64,000 bases of DNA from Alphaproteobacteria bacterium (GCA_022826345.1 JAJDVB010000067.1:1-64000); one strand, 5' to 3'; numbered from the stretch's first letter, positions 39,800 through 49,457 are shown. A program made the numbers and translations. The notes: a model not told the origin generated them from the letters alone.

Positions 39800-41734
39800 C
39801 TAACGGCCGTAGAGGTCGGGCGAGGAATCCTCAGCGGGGTCGCGGTCGAGGTCGGTGAAGGTATCGCGGTTGGTCATCAGGCTCTGGCGTAGCGTCGAAG
39901 TGCCGGGCTCCATCGGCGAGTTGAGTGGCGCGGGGCCGCGTTCCGCCCTGAGCGCATGGCGAAGCGCGACGGTTGGCGCCATGTCGACCTCGAAAGTCCC
40001 CTCATCGAGCACCACGCCGTAGTCCTGTCGAGCGGCCTCGACGCTCACGATCTCGTCACGCACGTCCTCGGCCACTGCGGCGGGATCGCGGTCATAGGGG
40101 TCGCCGTAGCCGCCGCCCCCGCTCGCGATCACTACGTATTCCCAGCCCTTGGGCAGTTGGAACTTGCCGAGGCCGGAATAGAAGTGCCGCTCGTCGGGCT
40201 TCGCCGGATCGAAGGCGTAGACCGTCCCGCCGATGCCGCCGGAGCCGCCCACGGTGCCATGGCTGAGGTTGTTGTGCCCCCAGCAAGCCGTATAGACATC
40301 CATCGCGCTGGAGCCGTGCCCGATGACGTGGGTGGTCACGCCGGGCCCGCCGCGCCACTGGCCGGCGCCCTGCGAATCGGTCTTGATCTCCTGCTGCTTG
40401 ACCAACACCGGATAAAGCCATTCCTCCATCTCGGTGCTCATGAAGGTCATGGCGCCGGCGACTCCCATCTCCATCATGCAGGGGCTGCCGTCGACGCCGC
40501 TGGCCGCGCCGCCGCCGCCGCACTCGTTGAAGTTCGCGTAGGCCCAGAGCTTGCCCCCGCCGTTGCGCTCGTCGACGCCGATATAGGTGCTCCACTGGAT
40601 CAGCGTGCTGCCGGCCGCGCTCATCTCGGGCGTAGCCCCTGCGGCCGCGCGCATCAGCGCCCGGTAGACCACCTCGGCCGCACCCGTGGTCGAGTGTTGG
40701 GTCGAGAACGGCGCGGTCGCGCTGCAGATCGTGCCTTCGGGGCAGATGATCTCCACATGACGATGGAAGCCCTCGTTCTTCGGGATGCTGGGGTCGACGC
40801 AGAAGGCAAGGGTGCCGACGACGGCGGCTTCGGTCGCGCCATGGAGCGAGGCGTTGAGCGTGCCGATCATCTGCGGCGGACACTCGGAGAGGTCGACGAT
40901 CCACATGTCGTCTTCGACGGTCAGCTTGGTGCGCACCGGCACGTTCTTGGTGCCGTAACCGTTGCTGTCCATCCAGTCTTCGCCGTAGTAGGTGCCGGGC
41001 CGCATCTTGCGGATATCGGCGCCGACACGGCGCGAGGTGTAATCGAGCAGCGCGGCGGTGTAGCGCCGCACGGTCTCCGGCCCATAGCGCTCGATCAGGG
41101 ATGCAAGCTGCTCCTTGCCGCGCCAGGTGCAGGCCACGTGCGCCATCAAATCGCCGTGACTGTTGGTGCGCGCGCGCAGGTTGCCAAGGTAGAGCTCCAG
41201 CACGTCCCTGCGCAGCTTGCCGCGCTCGAACAGCTTGATCGGCGGGATCTTGAGCCCCTCGCTGTAGAGGTCCTTGGAGTACGGGTAGGTGGGCACGTAG
41301 GCTGGCGTGCCCATGTCCGCCAGATGGCCGCGCGCCATCGACCAGAACATCAGCTCGCCCTCGTGGAATACCGGGCTCGCCAGCAGCGGCTCGCCCATAT
41401 GGGTGTTGCCGAGATAGGCGAGGTTGCACATCAGGACGTCGCCGTCCTCGATCTCGTCTTCGAAGAACTCGGCGGTGCTCTTCATGATCCGCTGCATGGT
41501 CATGGCCTGGACCGGCAGCGCGGTATCAGGCACCGCGACCAAGTCGCAGGCGTCGTCTGCGATGCCGACGGAGAAGTCGCGGCAGAGATTGATGATCGAG
41601 GTCCAGGCCGAGCGCTCGAGGGTGATCATCATCTCGCGCCCGATGTTCTCGTACATGCCCATGATGACGCTGAAGGTTCCGGGGTCGATCTCGCCGGGAG
41701 CTTCCCAGGTCTCGACCTCGGCAAGGTTGGCCAT
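39800..41734 (-). CDS. hyuB: Hydantoinase family subunit B (HyuB-like)
   Basis: 644-aa hydantoinase B subunit, the hydrolytic partner of HyuA. Family segments include ENIGREMMITLERSAWTSII near the N-terminus, NDCC-type features replaced by DVLMCNLAYLGNTHMGEPLL, and the late GGPGVTTHVIGHGSS and ASGGGGYGDPYDRDPAAVAEDV. The gene order here is B then A, the reverse of many clusters. The ATG follows GGGAGGAG. The gene diverges from a Liv-type ABC importer across 177 bases, so uptake and ring opening of the same compound is a reasonable inference. Confidence 0.9.
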   Translation of the reverse strand: MANLAEVETWEAPGEIDPGTFSVIMGMYENIGREMMITLERSAWTSIINLCRDFSVGIADDACDLVAVPDTALPVQAMTMQRIMKSTAEFFEDEIEDGDVLMCNLAYLGNTHMGEPLLASPVFHEGELMFWSMARGHLADMGTPAYVPTYPYSKDLYSEGLKIPPIKLFERGKLRRDVLELYLGNLRARTNSHGDLMAHVACTWRGKEQLASLIERYGPETVRRYTAALLDYTSRRVGADIRKMRPGTYYGEDWMDSNGYGTKNVPVRTKLTVEDDMWIVDLSECPPQMIGTLNASLHGATEAAVVGTLAFCVDPSIPKNEGFHRHVEIICPEGTICSATAPFSTQHSTTGAAEVVYRALMRAAAGATPEMSAAGSTLIQWSTYIGVDERNGGGKLWAYANFNECGGGGAASGVDGSPCMMEMGVAGAMTFMSTEMEEWLYPVLVKQQEIKTDSQGAGQWRGGPGVTTHVIGHGSSAMDVYTACWGHNNLSHGTVGGSGGIGGTVYAFDPAKPDERHFYSGLGKFQLPKGWEYVVIASGGGGYGDPYDRDPAAVAEDVRDEIVSVEAARQDYGVVLDEGTFEVDMAPTVALRHALRAERGPAPLNSPMEPGTSTLRQSLMTNRDTFTDLDRDPAEDSSPDLYGR

Positions 41735-41841
41735 CGTCTCCTCCCTCTCGCAAGGCGCGGTCGCGCGGGCCGCGGCGCCAGACTAACCCGGATGTCTCGC
41801 CACGGTCACGGCCTGCGTCGGGTCTCGTTGGGCACCCAGCC

Positions 41842-41871
41842 TTGTCAATTGGTGGCCCAAGTCCGTAGCAT
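41842..41871 (+). promoter_or_regulatory. Candidate sigma-70-type promoter for the Liv-type importer operon
   Basis: TTGTCA (41842-41847) and TAGCAT (41866-41871) are 18 bases apart, 40 bases upstream of the binding-protein ATG. The ribosome binding site GGGAGG (41898-41903) is well placed. The 177-base divergent region also has to contain the hyuB promoter. Confidence 0.45.
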
Positions 41872-41911
41872 TGCCGCACGCGCAAGCAGTTAAAAAAGGG
41901 AGGCCTAACCG

Positions 41912-43087
41912 ATGCGGAAAATCCTCATAGCCGCGGCGTCGGTGCTCGCGATGTCATTCGCTGGCGCAGCCGCGCAGGCCGAAGACACCCTCAAGATCGG
42001 GCTCCAGTCAGCGATGACGGGATGGGGCGCCGCATGGGGGGTACCCTTGCGGGCGACGTCGGAGATGTACGTCGACGAGATCAACGAACAGGGCGGGCTG
42101 GAGGTCGGCGGCAAGAAGTACATGATCGAGCTGTTCGTCGACGACCACAAGGCGGACACCAAGCTCGCCAAGGCCGGCCTGGAGCGCTTCATCCATCAGG
42201 AAGGCATCAAGATCCTGATGATCCACTTCGACAACGGGCCGGACGCTTGGCTCGGCCTGCCGGACGACGTGCGGGAAGGACTCATTCACGTCTCGCCGGT
42301 CTGGAGGCCGGACGTGTTCTCGCCACCACACAACGGCTTCGGCACGCTCAATCTGCCGCCGAATTTCGCGCCGGTCCTCTTCGGGAGGGTTCTCGAGGAC
42401 AACCCGGACCTCAAGACGGTGGTCGAGCTGTCGCCGCGCGGACAGTTCCCGGAGATGGCCGTGCAGAACGACAAGGCTGCTGTGCAGGCCCTCGGCCTCG
42501 AGTGGCTCGGCGTCGAGTACTTCGATCCCGACCTGGCGGACCCGCTGCCGGTGGTGACCAAGGTGCTGGCGCTGAACCCCGACATGCTCAACCTGGGCTG
42601 CGTTGGCCAGACCGGGCCGCAGCTACTGAAGCTCGCCCGCCAGCTCGGCTACAAGGGCGTAATGAGCTGCAGTTGTGAGGACGATATCAACCTCTACCTC
42701 AACCACGCCGGCCCCGAGGCCGCCGAGGGCTTCTACATAATCGGCTCCCACGGCTTCCCCGAGGGTCCGGAGCTCGTGGCGTTCCGCGAGAAGTACACCG
42801 AGCGGGAAGGCGAATGGACCGCCGTTGCGCTCGCCTTCTACCAGGGGATCAGGGTGCTTCTCGCCGGCATTCAGAAGGCCGGATCGATCGATGACATTCC
42901 GGCGATCGTGGAGGGCGTCCGCCAGTCCACGGTGGTCCAGGAGCTGCTGCCCGGCAAGCCGACCATCACCTGGGGCGGCGCCGAGACGTGGGGCCAGCCG
43001 CACCAGATGCAGGTGCCCGTCGTGCTCAACACGATCAAGGACGGGAAGGCGACCACCGTCGCCGTGGTGCCGCCGACGGTGCCGTGA
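41912..43087 (+). CDS. Branched-chain amino acid-type ABC binding protein (LivJ-like)
   Basis: 391-aa periplasmic binding protein of the Peripla_BP_6 class. The signal peptide MRKILIAAASVLAMSFAG ends with AAAQA-EDTLKIG. The mature start LKIGLQSAMTGWGAAWGVPL replaces the usual GPLTG-x-x-A. The segments MYVDEINEQGGLEVGGKKYMIEL and DDHKADTKLAKAGLERFI are typical. It heads a five-gene operon with two ATPases and two permeases. The class transports amino acids, amides, urea and many aromatic or cyclic compounds. Divergence from hyuB/hyuA suggests a cyclic amide or its product as ligand (inference). Confidence 0.92.
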   Translation: MRKILIAAASVLAMSFAGAAAQAEDTLKIGLQSAMTGWGAAWGVPLRATSEMYVDEINEQGGLEVGGKKYMIELFVDDHKADTKLAKAGLERFIHQEGIKILMIHFDNGPDAWLGLPDDVREGLIHVSPVWRPDVFSPPHNGFGTLNLPPNFAPVLFGRVLEDNPDLKTVVELSPRGQFPEMAVQNDKAAVQALGLEWLGVEYFDPDLADPLPVVTKVLALNPDMLNLGCVGQTGPQLLKLARQLGYKGVMSCSCEDDINLYLNHAGPEAAEGFYIIGSHGFPEGPELVAFREKYTEREGEWTAVALAFYQGIRVLLAGIQKAGSIDDIPAIVEGVRQSTVVQELLPGKPTITWGGAETWGQPHQMQVPVVLNTIKDGKATTVAVVPPTVP

Positions 43088-43184
43088 GCCGCAGTCGCGT
43101 GAGGGCGGGCCGGTACGGGGGCGGATAGGGCGTTCGCCTCCGGCCGGCTCGCGCCCGCAGTTCCCGAGACGGGTGCCGTCGGTC

Positions 43185-43913
43185 ATGCTGCTCGAGGTCA
43201 AGGACCTGTGGGTTCATCATGGACGGGCGCCCGCGCTCAAGGGAGTGACCCTCGCCGTCTCCGAGGGGAGCCTGGTCGCGCTGGTCGGGCCCAACGGGGC
43301 CGGCAAGTCCACCCTCGTGCGCACGATCTCGGGCCTCAAGCGAGCCAGCGCCGGCGAAATCCTGTTCGACGGCAAACGCATCGACCGCGTGCCCGCCCAT
43401 AAGATCGTCGGCTTGGGGATCGCGCACGTGCCGGAGGGGCGCCGCGTCTTCCCGGACATGACCGTGTTCGAAAATTTGCGGATGGGCGCTTATCGCAGGC
43501 TGCGCAGCGGCAAACTGATGCTCCGGGACTCCGCATTCGACGACGACCTCGCCCTGACCTACGAGCACTTTCCGCGGCTCAAGGAACGCTCCCGCCAACG
43601 CGCGGGCAGCCTCAGCGGCGGCGAGCAGCAGATGCTCGCCATCGGGCGGGCGCTCATGGCCCGCCCCCGCCTTCTCCTGCTGGATGAGCCTTCGATCGGC
43701 CTCGCCCCCAGGATGGTTCAGGAGATCGCCCAGGTCATCGCGGCGATCACGCGGCGCTGGCGCGTCGGTATCCTTCTCATCGAGCAAAACGCGCGCATGG
43801 CCTTCCGCATCGCTCAGCACGCTTACGTCCTCGAAACCGGGCAGGTGGTGATCACCGGCGCGACCGACGCGCTGGCCCAGAACGAGGAAGTCAAGCGCGT
43901 GTACCTGGGTTAG
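43185..43913 (+). CDS. Liv-type ABC transporter ATPase (LivF-like)
   Basis: 242-aa ATPase. Walker A GPNGAGKSTLVRTISG, signature LSGGEQQMLAIGRAL, Walker B RLLLLDEPSIGLAP. The LSGGEQQMLAIGRALM form and the short C-terminus (NEEVKRVYLG) mark it as the LivF rather than LivG type. The open frame extends far upstream in antisense-like sequence; the ATG at MLLEVKDLWVHHG is the family start. Second gene of the importer operon; unusually LivF precedes LivG and the permeases. Confidence 0.93.
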   Translation: MLLEVKDLWVHHGRAPALKGVTLAVSEGSLVALVGPNGAGKSTLVRTISGLKRASAGEILFDGKRIDRVPAHKIVGLGIAHVPEGRRVFPDMTVFENLRMGAYRRLRSGKLMLRDSAFDDDLALTYEHFPRLKERSRQRAGSLSGGEQQMLAIGRALMARPRLLLLDEPSIGLAPRMVQEIAQVIAAITRRWRVGILLIEQNARMAFRIAQHAYVLETGQVVITGATDALAQNEEVKRVYLG

Positions 43914-43940
43914 CGTTCCGTACGCGCCGGCGCGCAAGCC

Positions 43941-44711
43941 ATGGCACTCCTCGAGCTCACGGGAATCGGCAAGAACTTCGGCGGCCTTGCGGCGCTTGGC
44001 GGCGTCGACCTCACCGTCGAGCCGGGCGAGATTCTTGGCCTGATCGGGCCCAACGGCGCCGGCAAGACTACGCTCTTCAACGTCATCAGCGGGGTCCTGC
44101 CGGCGAGCGCCGGGCGCATTGTCTACGACGGCACCGACATCACGCGCTGGTCGCTGCACCGCATTGCGAGACACGGCCTGGTGCGCACCTTCCAGCAGAC
44201 CGAACTCTTCATGGAAATGACGGTGCTCGAGAATGTCCTGGTGAGCGCGCGCGCCCACAGCGGCCTCAGCTTCCGGCGCATGAGTGGCCGCGAGGCGGCG
44301 GAGCGGATGTCCGTGCACGAGATCATCGAGCTCGTGGACCTGAGCGATCTCACCGATGAACGTGCCGAGAACCTGCCGCACGGCCACCGCCGGGCACTCG
44401 GCATCGCACTCGCGCTGGCAGCCGCTCCGTCGCTGCTTCTGCTCGACGAGCCGCTGACCGGAATGGACGCCGGCGAGACGGAGGCGATGGTCTCCACCAT
44501 CGAGCGGATTCGTGCCCGGGACACGACCGTCATGCTGGTCGAGCACAACATGCGCGCCGTCATGCGCTGCTGCGACCGCATCGCGGTCCTCGACTTCGGC
44601 AAGCTGATCGCCGAGGGGCCGCCGCAGCGAATTCAGAACGATCCGCGCGTCATCGACGCCTATCTCGGCGCCGACGAGGACATTCATGGAATTGAGCAGG
44701 CGCCGGCCTGA
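43941..44711 (+). CDS. Liv-type ABC transporter ATPase (LivG-like)
   Basis: 256-aa ATPase with Walker A GPNGAGKTTLFNVISG and Walker B SLLLLDEPLTGMDAGE. The signature is degenerate (ENLPHGHRRALGIALAL, in place of LSYGQQRRLEIARAL), which is normal in LivG-type subunits. VRTFQQTELFMEMTVLENVL is typical of LivG. It pairs with the upstream LivF-like ATPase to form the heterodimeric motor of the importer. It starts 27 bases after the preceding stop. Confidence 0.93.
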   Translation: MALLELTGIGKNFGGLAALGGVDLTVEPGEILGLIGPNGAGKTTLFNVISGVLPASAGRIVYDGTDITRWSLHRIARHGLVRTFQQTELFMEMTVLENVLVSARAHSGLSFRRMSGREAAERMSVHEIIELVDLSDLTDERAENLPHGHRRALGIALALAAAPSLLLLDEPLTGMDAGETEAMVSTIERIRARDTTVMLVEHNMRAVMRCCDRIAVLDFGKLIAEGPPQRIQNDPRVIDAYLGADEDIHGIEQAPA

Positions 44712-44771
44712 GCGACGGGGCTGGCCCACCGCAGCCGGCACCGAGCTCGCGCAACCGAAAGGCGTCCGCCC

Positions 44772-45632
44772 GTGACGGCCATGCTTTACGGCCAGGTCGC
44801 GGTCAACGCGCTCATGCTGGGCGCCACCTACGCACTGATCGCCGTCGGGCTCAGCCTGGTCTTCAGCATCATGCGGGTGATCCAGTTCGCCCACGGCCAC
44901 CTCTACATGCTGGGCGCCTTCTGCGTTTTCTACTTGGCGACCGAGCTGGGCGTGAACTACTTCGCCGCGCTCTTCATCGCCGCCATCGCCGTGGGCGTGC
45001 TCGGCATGGTGCTCGACCGCATTTTCCTGCGCCCGCTGCGCGGGCAGGACCTGCCGAGCATGATTGTCACGCTCGGGATTCTCCTCCTCATCGAAGGCAG
45101 CGCGCTGCTCGCGTTCGGCGAGCGCGACAAGCGCTTTCGCAGCCCGGTGGACGGCGCCGTCTGGTTTTTCGACACCATCGTCATCCCCAGCGAGCGGCTG
45201 ATGATTCTGGGCGTCGCAGCGCCCCTCATCGCACTCCTTTTCCTGTTCGTCTGGCGCAGCAAGGAGGGGCAAGCGATGCGCGCCGTCGCGCAGGATCGGG
45301 AGGCGGCGATGCTGCAAGGCATCAACGTCGACTGGATCAGCGCGCTCGGCATGTTTATCGGCAGCGCACTCGCGGCGGCGGCGGCGGGCCTCTTGCTGCC
45401 GATCCAGGTGCTGACGCCCGCCGTGGGTGGCCCCGTCGTCATCAAGGCCTTCATGGTGGTGATCTTGGGCGGCCTCGGTAGCATCCCAGGGGCCGTGGTG
45501 GGCTCTCTCGCCTTCGGCGCGTTGGAGAGCTTCGGCACAACCTTCTTCGGCGGATATTCGTCGCTCGCCGCATTCAGCGCGGTGATGCTGATCCTGATCT
45601 TCCGGCCGCGCGGGTTGCTGGGCCGTGCCTAA
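44772..45632 (+). CDS. Liv-type ABC transporter permease (LivH-like)
   Basis: 286-aa inner-membrane permease with about eight hydrophobic segments. The N-terminal VNALMLGATYALIAVGLSLVFS and MRVIQFAHGHLYMLGAF are hallmark LivH sequences, and the late VILGGLGSIPGAVVGSLAFG is the conserved coupling loop. The GTG is taken as start; an ATG three codons on is possible. Its end overlaps the start of the LivM-like gene by eight bases. Confidence 0.92.
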   Translation: MTAMLYGQVAVNALMLGATYALIAVGLSLVFSIMRVIQFAHGHLYMLGAFCVFYLATELGVNYFAALFIAAIAVGVLGMVLDRIFLRPLRGQDLPSMIVTLGILLLIEGSALLAFGERDKRFRSPVDGAVWFFDTIVIPSERLMILGVAAPLIALLFLFVWRSKEGQAMRAVAQDREAAMLQGINVDWISALGMFIGSALAAAAAGLLLPIQVLTPAVGGPVVIKAFMVVILGGLGSIPGAVVGSLAFGALESFGTTFFGGYSSLAAFSAVMLILIFRPRGLLGRA

Positions 45633-46656
45633 GCTGCTCGCGATCGCTGCGCTGGTCGTGCTGACCGGGTTGATCCCGGTCATCACGCAGCACCCCTATT
45701 ACCTGCATGTCTTCATTACCATTGGGGTGTTCACGATCGTCTCGCTGGGAGTTCGGCTGGTCCTGATTATCGGCCAGTGGACCTTTGGTCAGGCGGCGTT
45801 CATGACCATCGGCTCATACGCATCGGCCATGCTCGCCGGCCATCTGGGCTGGTCGTTCTGGGCGGCGATGCCGGTAGCCGGGCTGATCGCGGCGGTGGCT
45901 GCGGCGCTCTTCGGCTTTCCGGCACTGCGCCTGACGGGCGCCTACTTCGCGATGGTGACGCTGGTGCTCAACATCGTGATCCGCCAGATCATCCTGGTGA
46001 CCCCCGACTTCACCGGCGGCAGCATGGGCATGGGGGTCATGGTCGACATTCAGCCGCCCGACCCGATACCGCTGCCCTTCGGCGGCGGCGCGATCACGTT
46101 CACGGACAAGACGTCCTATTACTACCTGGTTTGGCTGCTCGGGCTCGCCGCCGTTGGAATCGCGTACTGGATCGACCGCTCGCCCATGGGCGCGGTTCTG
46201 CGCGCGGTCCGCCAAAGCGATATCCTGGCGCGGAGCGTCGGCGTCGACAGCGCAATCTACAAGCTCATCGCCTTCGTCATCGCCTGCTTCTTCGCTGGCA
46301 TCGCGGGCAGCTTCTACGCGCACTATCTGATCCTGGCCCATCCCGATGCGTTCTCGCTCTGGGATTCCATCTACGCGGTCGCTTACGTCGTGATCGGCGG
46401 CACGAGCACCGCGCTCGGCCCCATTTTGGGAACCGTCCTGCTGATCGGCGGCTTCGAGCTGCTGCGCGAGGCGTCCGCCTACCAGACCGTGGGCTATGCG
46501 CTGATCCTGCTCCTGGTCACGCGCTTCCTTCCCGGCGGGCTGATCAGCCTCGGGCCGATGTCAGCCGACTTCTTCGCCGGCCAACGGCGTGGGACGCCGG
46601 ATCATGAGCACGACACAAGCCCGCTGTCTGGGCTCCGTTCATACCTGCGCCGCTGA
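45625..46656 (+). CDS. Liv-type ABC transporter permease (LivM-like)
   Basis: 343-aa inner-membrane permease. Recognisable are GQWTFGQAAFMTIGSYASAML, FGFPALRLTGAYFAMVTLV, the loop MGAVLRAVRQSDILARSVGVD and GGTSTALGPILGTVLL. The start is GTG inside the last codons of the LivH-like gene (translational coupling). The C-terminal extension after FLPGGLISLG is hydrophilic and ends in an arginine-rich tail. It closes the five-gene importer operon and faces the AmpG-like gene across 31 bases. Confidence 0.92.
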   Translation: MPKLLAIAALVVLTGLIPVITQHPYYLHVFITIGVFTIVSLGVRLVLIIGQWTFGQAAFMTIGSYASAMLAGHLGWSFWAAMPVAGLIAAVAAALFGFPALRLTGAYFAMVTLVLNIVIRQIILVTPDFTGGSMGMGVMVDIQPPDPIPLPFGGGAITFTDKTSYYYLVWLLGLAAVGIAYWIDRSPMGAVLRAVRQSDILARSVGVDSAIYKLIAFVIACFFAGIAGSFYAHYLILAHPDAFSLWDSIYAVAYVVIGGTSTALGPILGTVLLIGGFELLREASAYQTVGYALILLLVTRFLPGGLISLGPMSADFFAGQRRGTPDHEHDTSPLSGLRSYLRR

Positions 46657-46687
46657 CGTTGCGACGTCGGCGGCAAGTGATGCGGGG

Positions 46688-48139
46688 CTAGCCGGGTGCG
46701 TCCTCCACGGCCTTTCCCATCAGCCGAACCCGCGCGCCGGCCAGCAGGTCGCGGAGCTTCGCGCGGATCGCCCAGAGGCACACGAGCGACGGGATCACCA
46801 TTAGCGTCGTGATGACGAAGAACGTGCCCCAATCCCCCTCCAGCCAGTCCACCAGTTCGCCGGATGACGCCGCGAGCAGAGTCCGGCCCGCGGTGCCGAG
46901 CGAGGCAAGCAGCGCGTACTGGGTCGCGGTATAGGTCCGGTCCACCAGCATCGAGATGAAGGCGACGAAGGTGACCGTCGCGAACGCGCTCGTGAGGTCG
47001 TCCATCACCACCGCCGCGGCGAACAGCACCTCCGACTTCCCGGACCACGCCAGCAACGCGAACATGAGATTGGTGAGCGCCATGGCGATCCCGGATGCGA
47101 ACATGGCCCGGATGAGGCCGATGCGAACCGCGACGAGGCCGCCCAGCAGCGTGAACCCCACGGTGACGATCCAGCCAAGGCCCTTCGAGTAGAGCGCGAT
47201 GTCGGACTTGGTAAAGCTGATCTCCGTGTAGAAGACCAGCGACATGCGCCCCAGGAAGGCCTCGCCGATCTTGAACAGGAAGACGAAACCCAGCACTGCG
47301 AAGGCGATCGCGACTCCGTTCTTCTCGAAGAAGCGCATGAGCGGGCCGACGACAGTCCCGCCGAGCCAGGCGGTAGCACGCCCGAACGGGCCGGACATGC
47401 GCAGGCGCGCGGCGATCCGCTCCTCGTCCTCGGCCTGGGCGGCCATGCGCGCCGCCGCTGCAGCCTCGCGCACGAACAGGAGGCCGATGTTGCAGAGCAC
47501 GACCACGATACCGAGCACGAGAAATGTCGCCTGCCAGTAGTTCTCGACGCCGGCGGTCTGAAAGGCCTCGGCGGTTTCTAGCGCGACGATGCCCCCGAGC
47601 TTGAATCCGCTCCACCAGCCAACCACCGCCACGGCCGCGCCCGCGGCCATCGCCTCGCCTTCCGCCTTGCCGATTTGCTCGATTCTGAGTGCGTCGATGG
47701 CGATGTCCTGGGTCGCGGAGGCAACAGCAATCGCGAGGCCGATGGCGATGACGGAACCCAGGTTTTCCGAGGGGTCCAACGCACTCCACAGCACGAGGCA
47801 CAGCAGGACTGCAGCTTGGAGGACGAGGATCCACGCTCGCCTCTGCCCGAGCCGCCGCGAGAGCCACGGCAGCCGGACGCGGTCGATGAGCGGGGCCCAG
47901 AGGAAGTTGAACGCGTAGACGCCGAAGATCAGGCCGGCCCAGCCGATGGTGCTGCGGCTGAGCCCGTCTTCCGTGAGCCAGAGGGTCAGGCTGCTGCCGA
48001 TGAGCACCCAGGGGAAACCGCTGATAATCCCGAGGAGGAGGATGCGGGCCATCCGCCGCTCGAAATAGACGGCGAGCGATTCCGCGAGTCCTTGCACGGC
48101 GTTCTCTGGGCGACTCGGTGCGTGAACAAAGTCGACCAT
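46688..48139 (-). CDS. AmpG-like muropeptide/PAT-family MFS transporter
   Basis: 483-aa inner-membrane protein with about 12-14 hydrophobic segments. The N-terminal RMARILLLGIISGFPWVLIGSSLTLWLTEDG is the AmpG signature, followed by GWAGLIFGVYAFNFLWAPLIDR and SATQDIAIDALRIEQI. AmpG brings anhydro-muropeptides from the periplasm to the cytoplasm for recycling; alphaproteobacteria carry several members of the wider acetyl-CoA/PAT family, so the substrate may differ. The start MVDFVHAPSRPEN is chosen over an upstream ATG. A single gene diverging from a CoA transferase gene across 143 bases. Confidence 0.85.
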   Translation of the reverse strand: MVDFVHAPSRPENAVQGLAESLAVYFERRMARILLLGIISGFPWVLIGSSLTLWLTEDGLSRSTIGWAGLIFGVYAFNFLWAPLIDRVRLPWLSRRLGQRRAWILVLQAAVLLCLVLWSALDPSENLGSVIAIGLAIAVASATQDIAIDALRIEQIGKAEGEAMAAGAAVAVVGWWSGFKLGGIVALETAEAFQTAGVENYWQATFLVLGIVVVLCNIGLLFVREAAAAARMAAQAEDEERIAARLRMSGPFGRATAWLGGTVVGPLMRFFEKNGVAIAFAVLGFVFLFKIGEAFLGRMSLVFYTEISFTKSDIALYSKGLGWIVTVGFTLLGGLVAVRIGLIRAMFASGIAMALTNLMFALLAWSGKSEVLFAAAVVMDDLTSAFATVTFVAFISMLVDRTYTATQYALLASLGTAGRTLLAASSGELVDWLEGDWGTFFVITTLMVIPSLVCLWAIRAKLRDLLAGARVRLMGKAVEDAPG

Positions 48140-48282
48140 AGCTGCACGCTCCGCGCCCGGCCAATGACATCCCCTCATCTCGCCGCGAGCAGTTGGGCTC
48201 GGGCTTCCGCGCCATGGCGCGCGCGGCGATCACGGGGTATGTCGGCGCCAACCGAGAGCAAACCCGCGCATGGAGGCGACCC

Positions 48283-49455
48283 ATGAAGCTCGAAGGGATC
48301 AGGGTGCTGGACCTCTCCCGGTTCCTGCCCGGCCCGCATCTCGCGATGATGATGGCCGATCACGGCGCCGACGTGATCAAGGTGGAGGACCCGAAGAGCG
48401 GCGATCCCGCGCGCGTCATCGGGCCGGTCCAGGCCGGCCACGCGGTTTATTTCCGCAACGCGAACCGGGGCAAGCGGAGCCTTGCGGTCGATCTCAAGAG
48501 CGAGGCCGGGCGCGAAGCCTTCATGCGCCTCGCGGAGACCGCCGACGTGGTGCTCGAAACCTTCCGCCCCGGCGTGGTCGATCGCCTGGGGATCGGCTAC
48601 GAGGCCGTGCAGGCGCGGGCGCCGCAGGTGGTCTACGCCTCCATCTCCGCCTTCGGCCAATCGGGGCCCTACCGCGACCGCCCGGCCCACGACCTCAGCG
48701 TCAACGCGCTGGCCGGCGTCGCCAGCCTCAGCGTCGATGGCGACGGCAAGCCCGCCATGGCCTGCCTGCCGCCGTCGGACATGGGAGGCTCGCTCATGGC
48801 GCTCGCCGGCATCCTCATGGCCCTGCTGCGCCGCCAGACCACCGGGCGGGGCGACTACCTGGACCTCTCCATGTTCGACACGGTGGTGTCGTGGACGTCG
48901 CATGTCGCTGGCCGCGTGTTCGCCGACGGCCGTGCGCCGGAGCCCTCAGCCGAGCGCACCCAGGGCGGCGCAGCCTTCTACCGCCCCTACCGCACCAAGG
49001 ACGGCCGCTACATCACGCTCGGCGGGGGCGAGATGAAGTTCGTCGTCAACTTCCTGGAAGGGATGGGCCGGCCGGACCTGATCCCCCTCGGCCGCGAGCC
49101 CGCAGGCCCCGCGCAGGCGCCGCTCCACGCCTTTCTCGAAGAGACCTTCGCCGAGCGCACCCAGGCCGAGTGGGTCGACTGGTTCGCCGGCCGCGACATT
49201 TGCTTCGCCCCGGTCCTCGACCTCAAGGAAGCCTTCGACGACCCCCACCTCGCCGCGCGCGACATGATGGTGCGGGGCGATGACGGTGCCTCCCATCTCG
49301 GCATCCCGATCAAGTTCCGGGAGGAGCCGGGGCGCATTGACACGGACGTGCCCGCCCTCGGCCAGCACAGCACCGCGATCCTGCGCGAGATCGGCTACGA
49401 CGAGGCCGCCTGCGCAGCGCTCTCCCGCGACGGCGTGATCCGGCAGGCGGAGTAA
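48283..49455 (+). CDS. Family III (CaiB/BaiF-type) CoA transferase, second copy
   Basis: 390-aa CoA transferase. The N-terminus MKLEGIRVLDLSRFLPGPHLA and HGADVIKVEDPKSGDPAR are typical, with the candidate catalytic aspartate Asp137 in RPAHDLSVNALAG. The sequence resembles alpha-methylacyl-CoA racemase-type members of the family more than formyl-CoA transferases, so CoA epimerisation is an alternative to CoA transfer. A longer upstream frame exists, but this ATG gives the family start. It ends two bases before the convergent isochorismatase-fold gene. Confidence 0.9.
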   Translation: MKLEGIRVLDLSRFLPGPHLAMMMADHGADVIKVEDPKSGDPARVIGPVQAGHAVYFRNANRGKRSLAVDLKSEAGREAFMRLAETADVVLETFRPGVVDRLGIGYEAVQARAPQVVYASISAFGQSGPYRDRPAHDLSVNALAGVASLSVDGDGKPAMACLPPSDMGGSLMALAGILMALLRRQTTGRGDYLDLSMFDTVVSWTSHVAGRVFADGRAPEPSAERTQGGAAFYRPYRTKDGRYITLGGGEMKFVVNFLEGMGRPDLIPLGREPAGPAQAPLHAFLEETFAERTQAEWVDWFAGRDICFAPVLDLKEAFDDPHLAARDMMVRGDDGASHLGIPIKFREEPGRIDTDVPALGQHSTAILREIGYDEAACAALSRDGVIRQAE

Positions 49456-49457
49456 CG

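Noticed and set aside
43035..45686. An 883-codon minus-strand frame opposite the Liv-type importer genes
   Set aside because: The opposite strand carries four unmistakable transporter genes in tight order. The antisense translation is His/Asp/Arg/Ala-rich and shows no motif.
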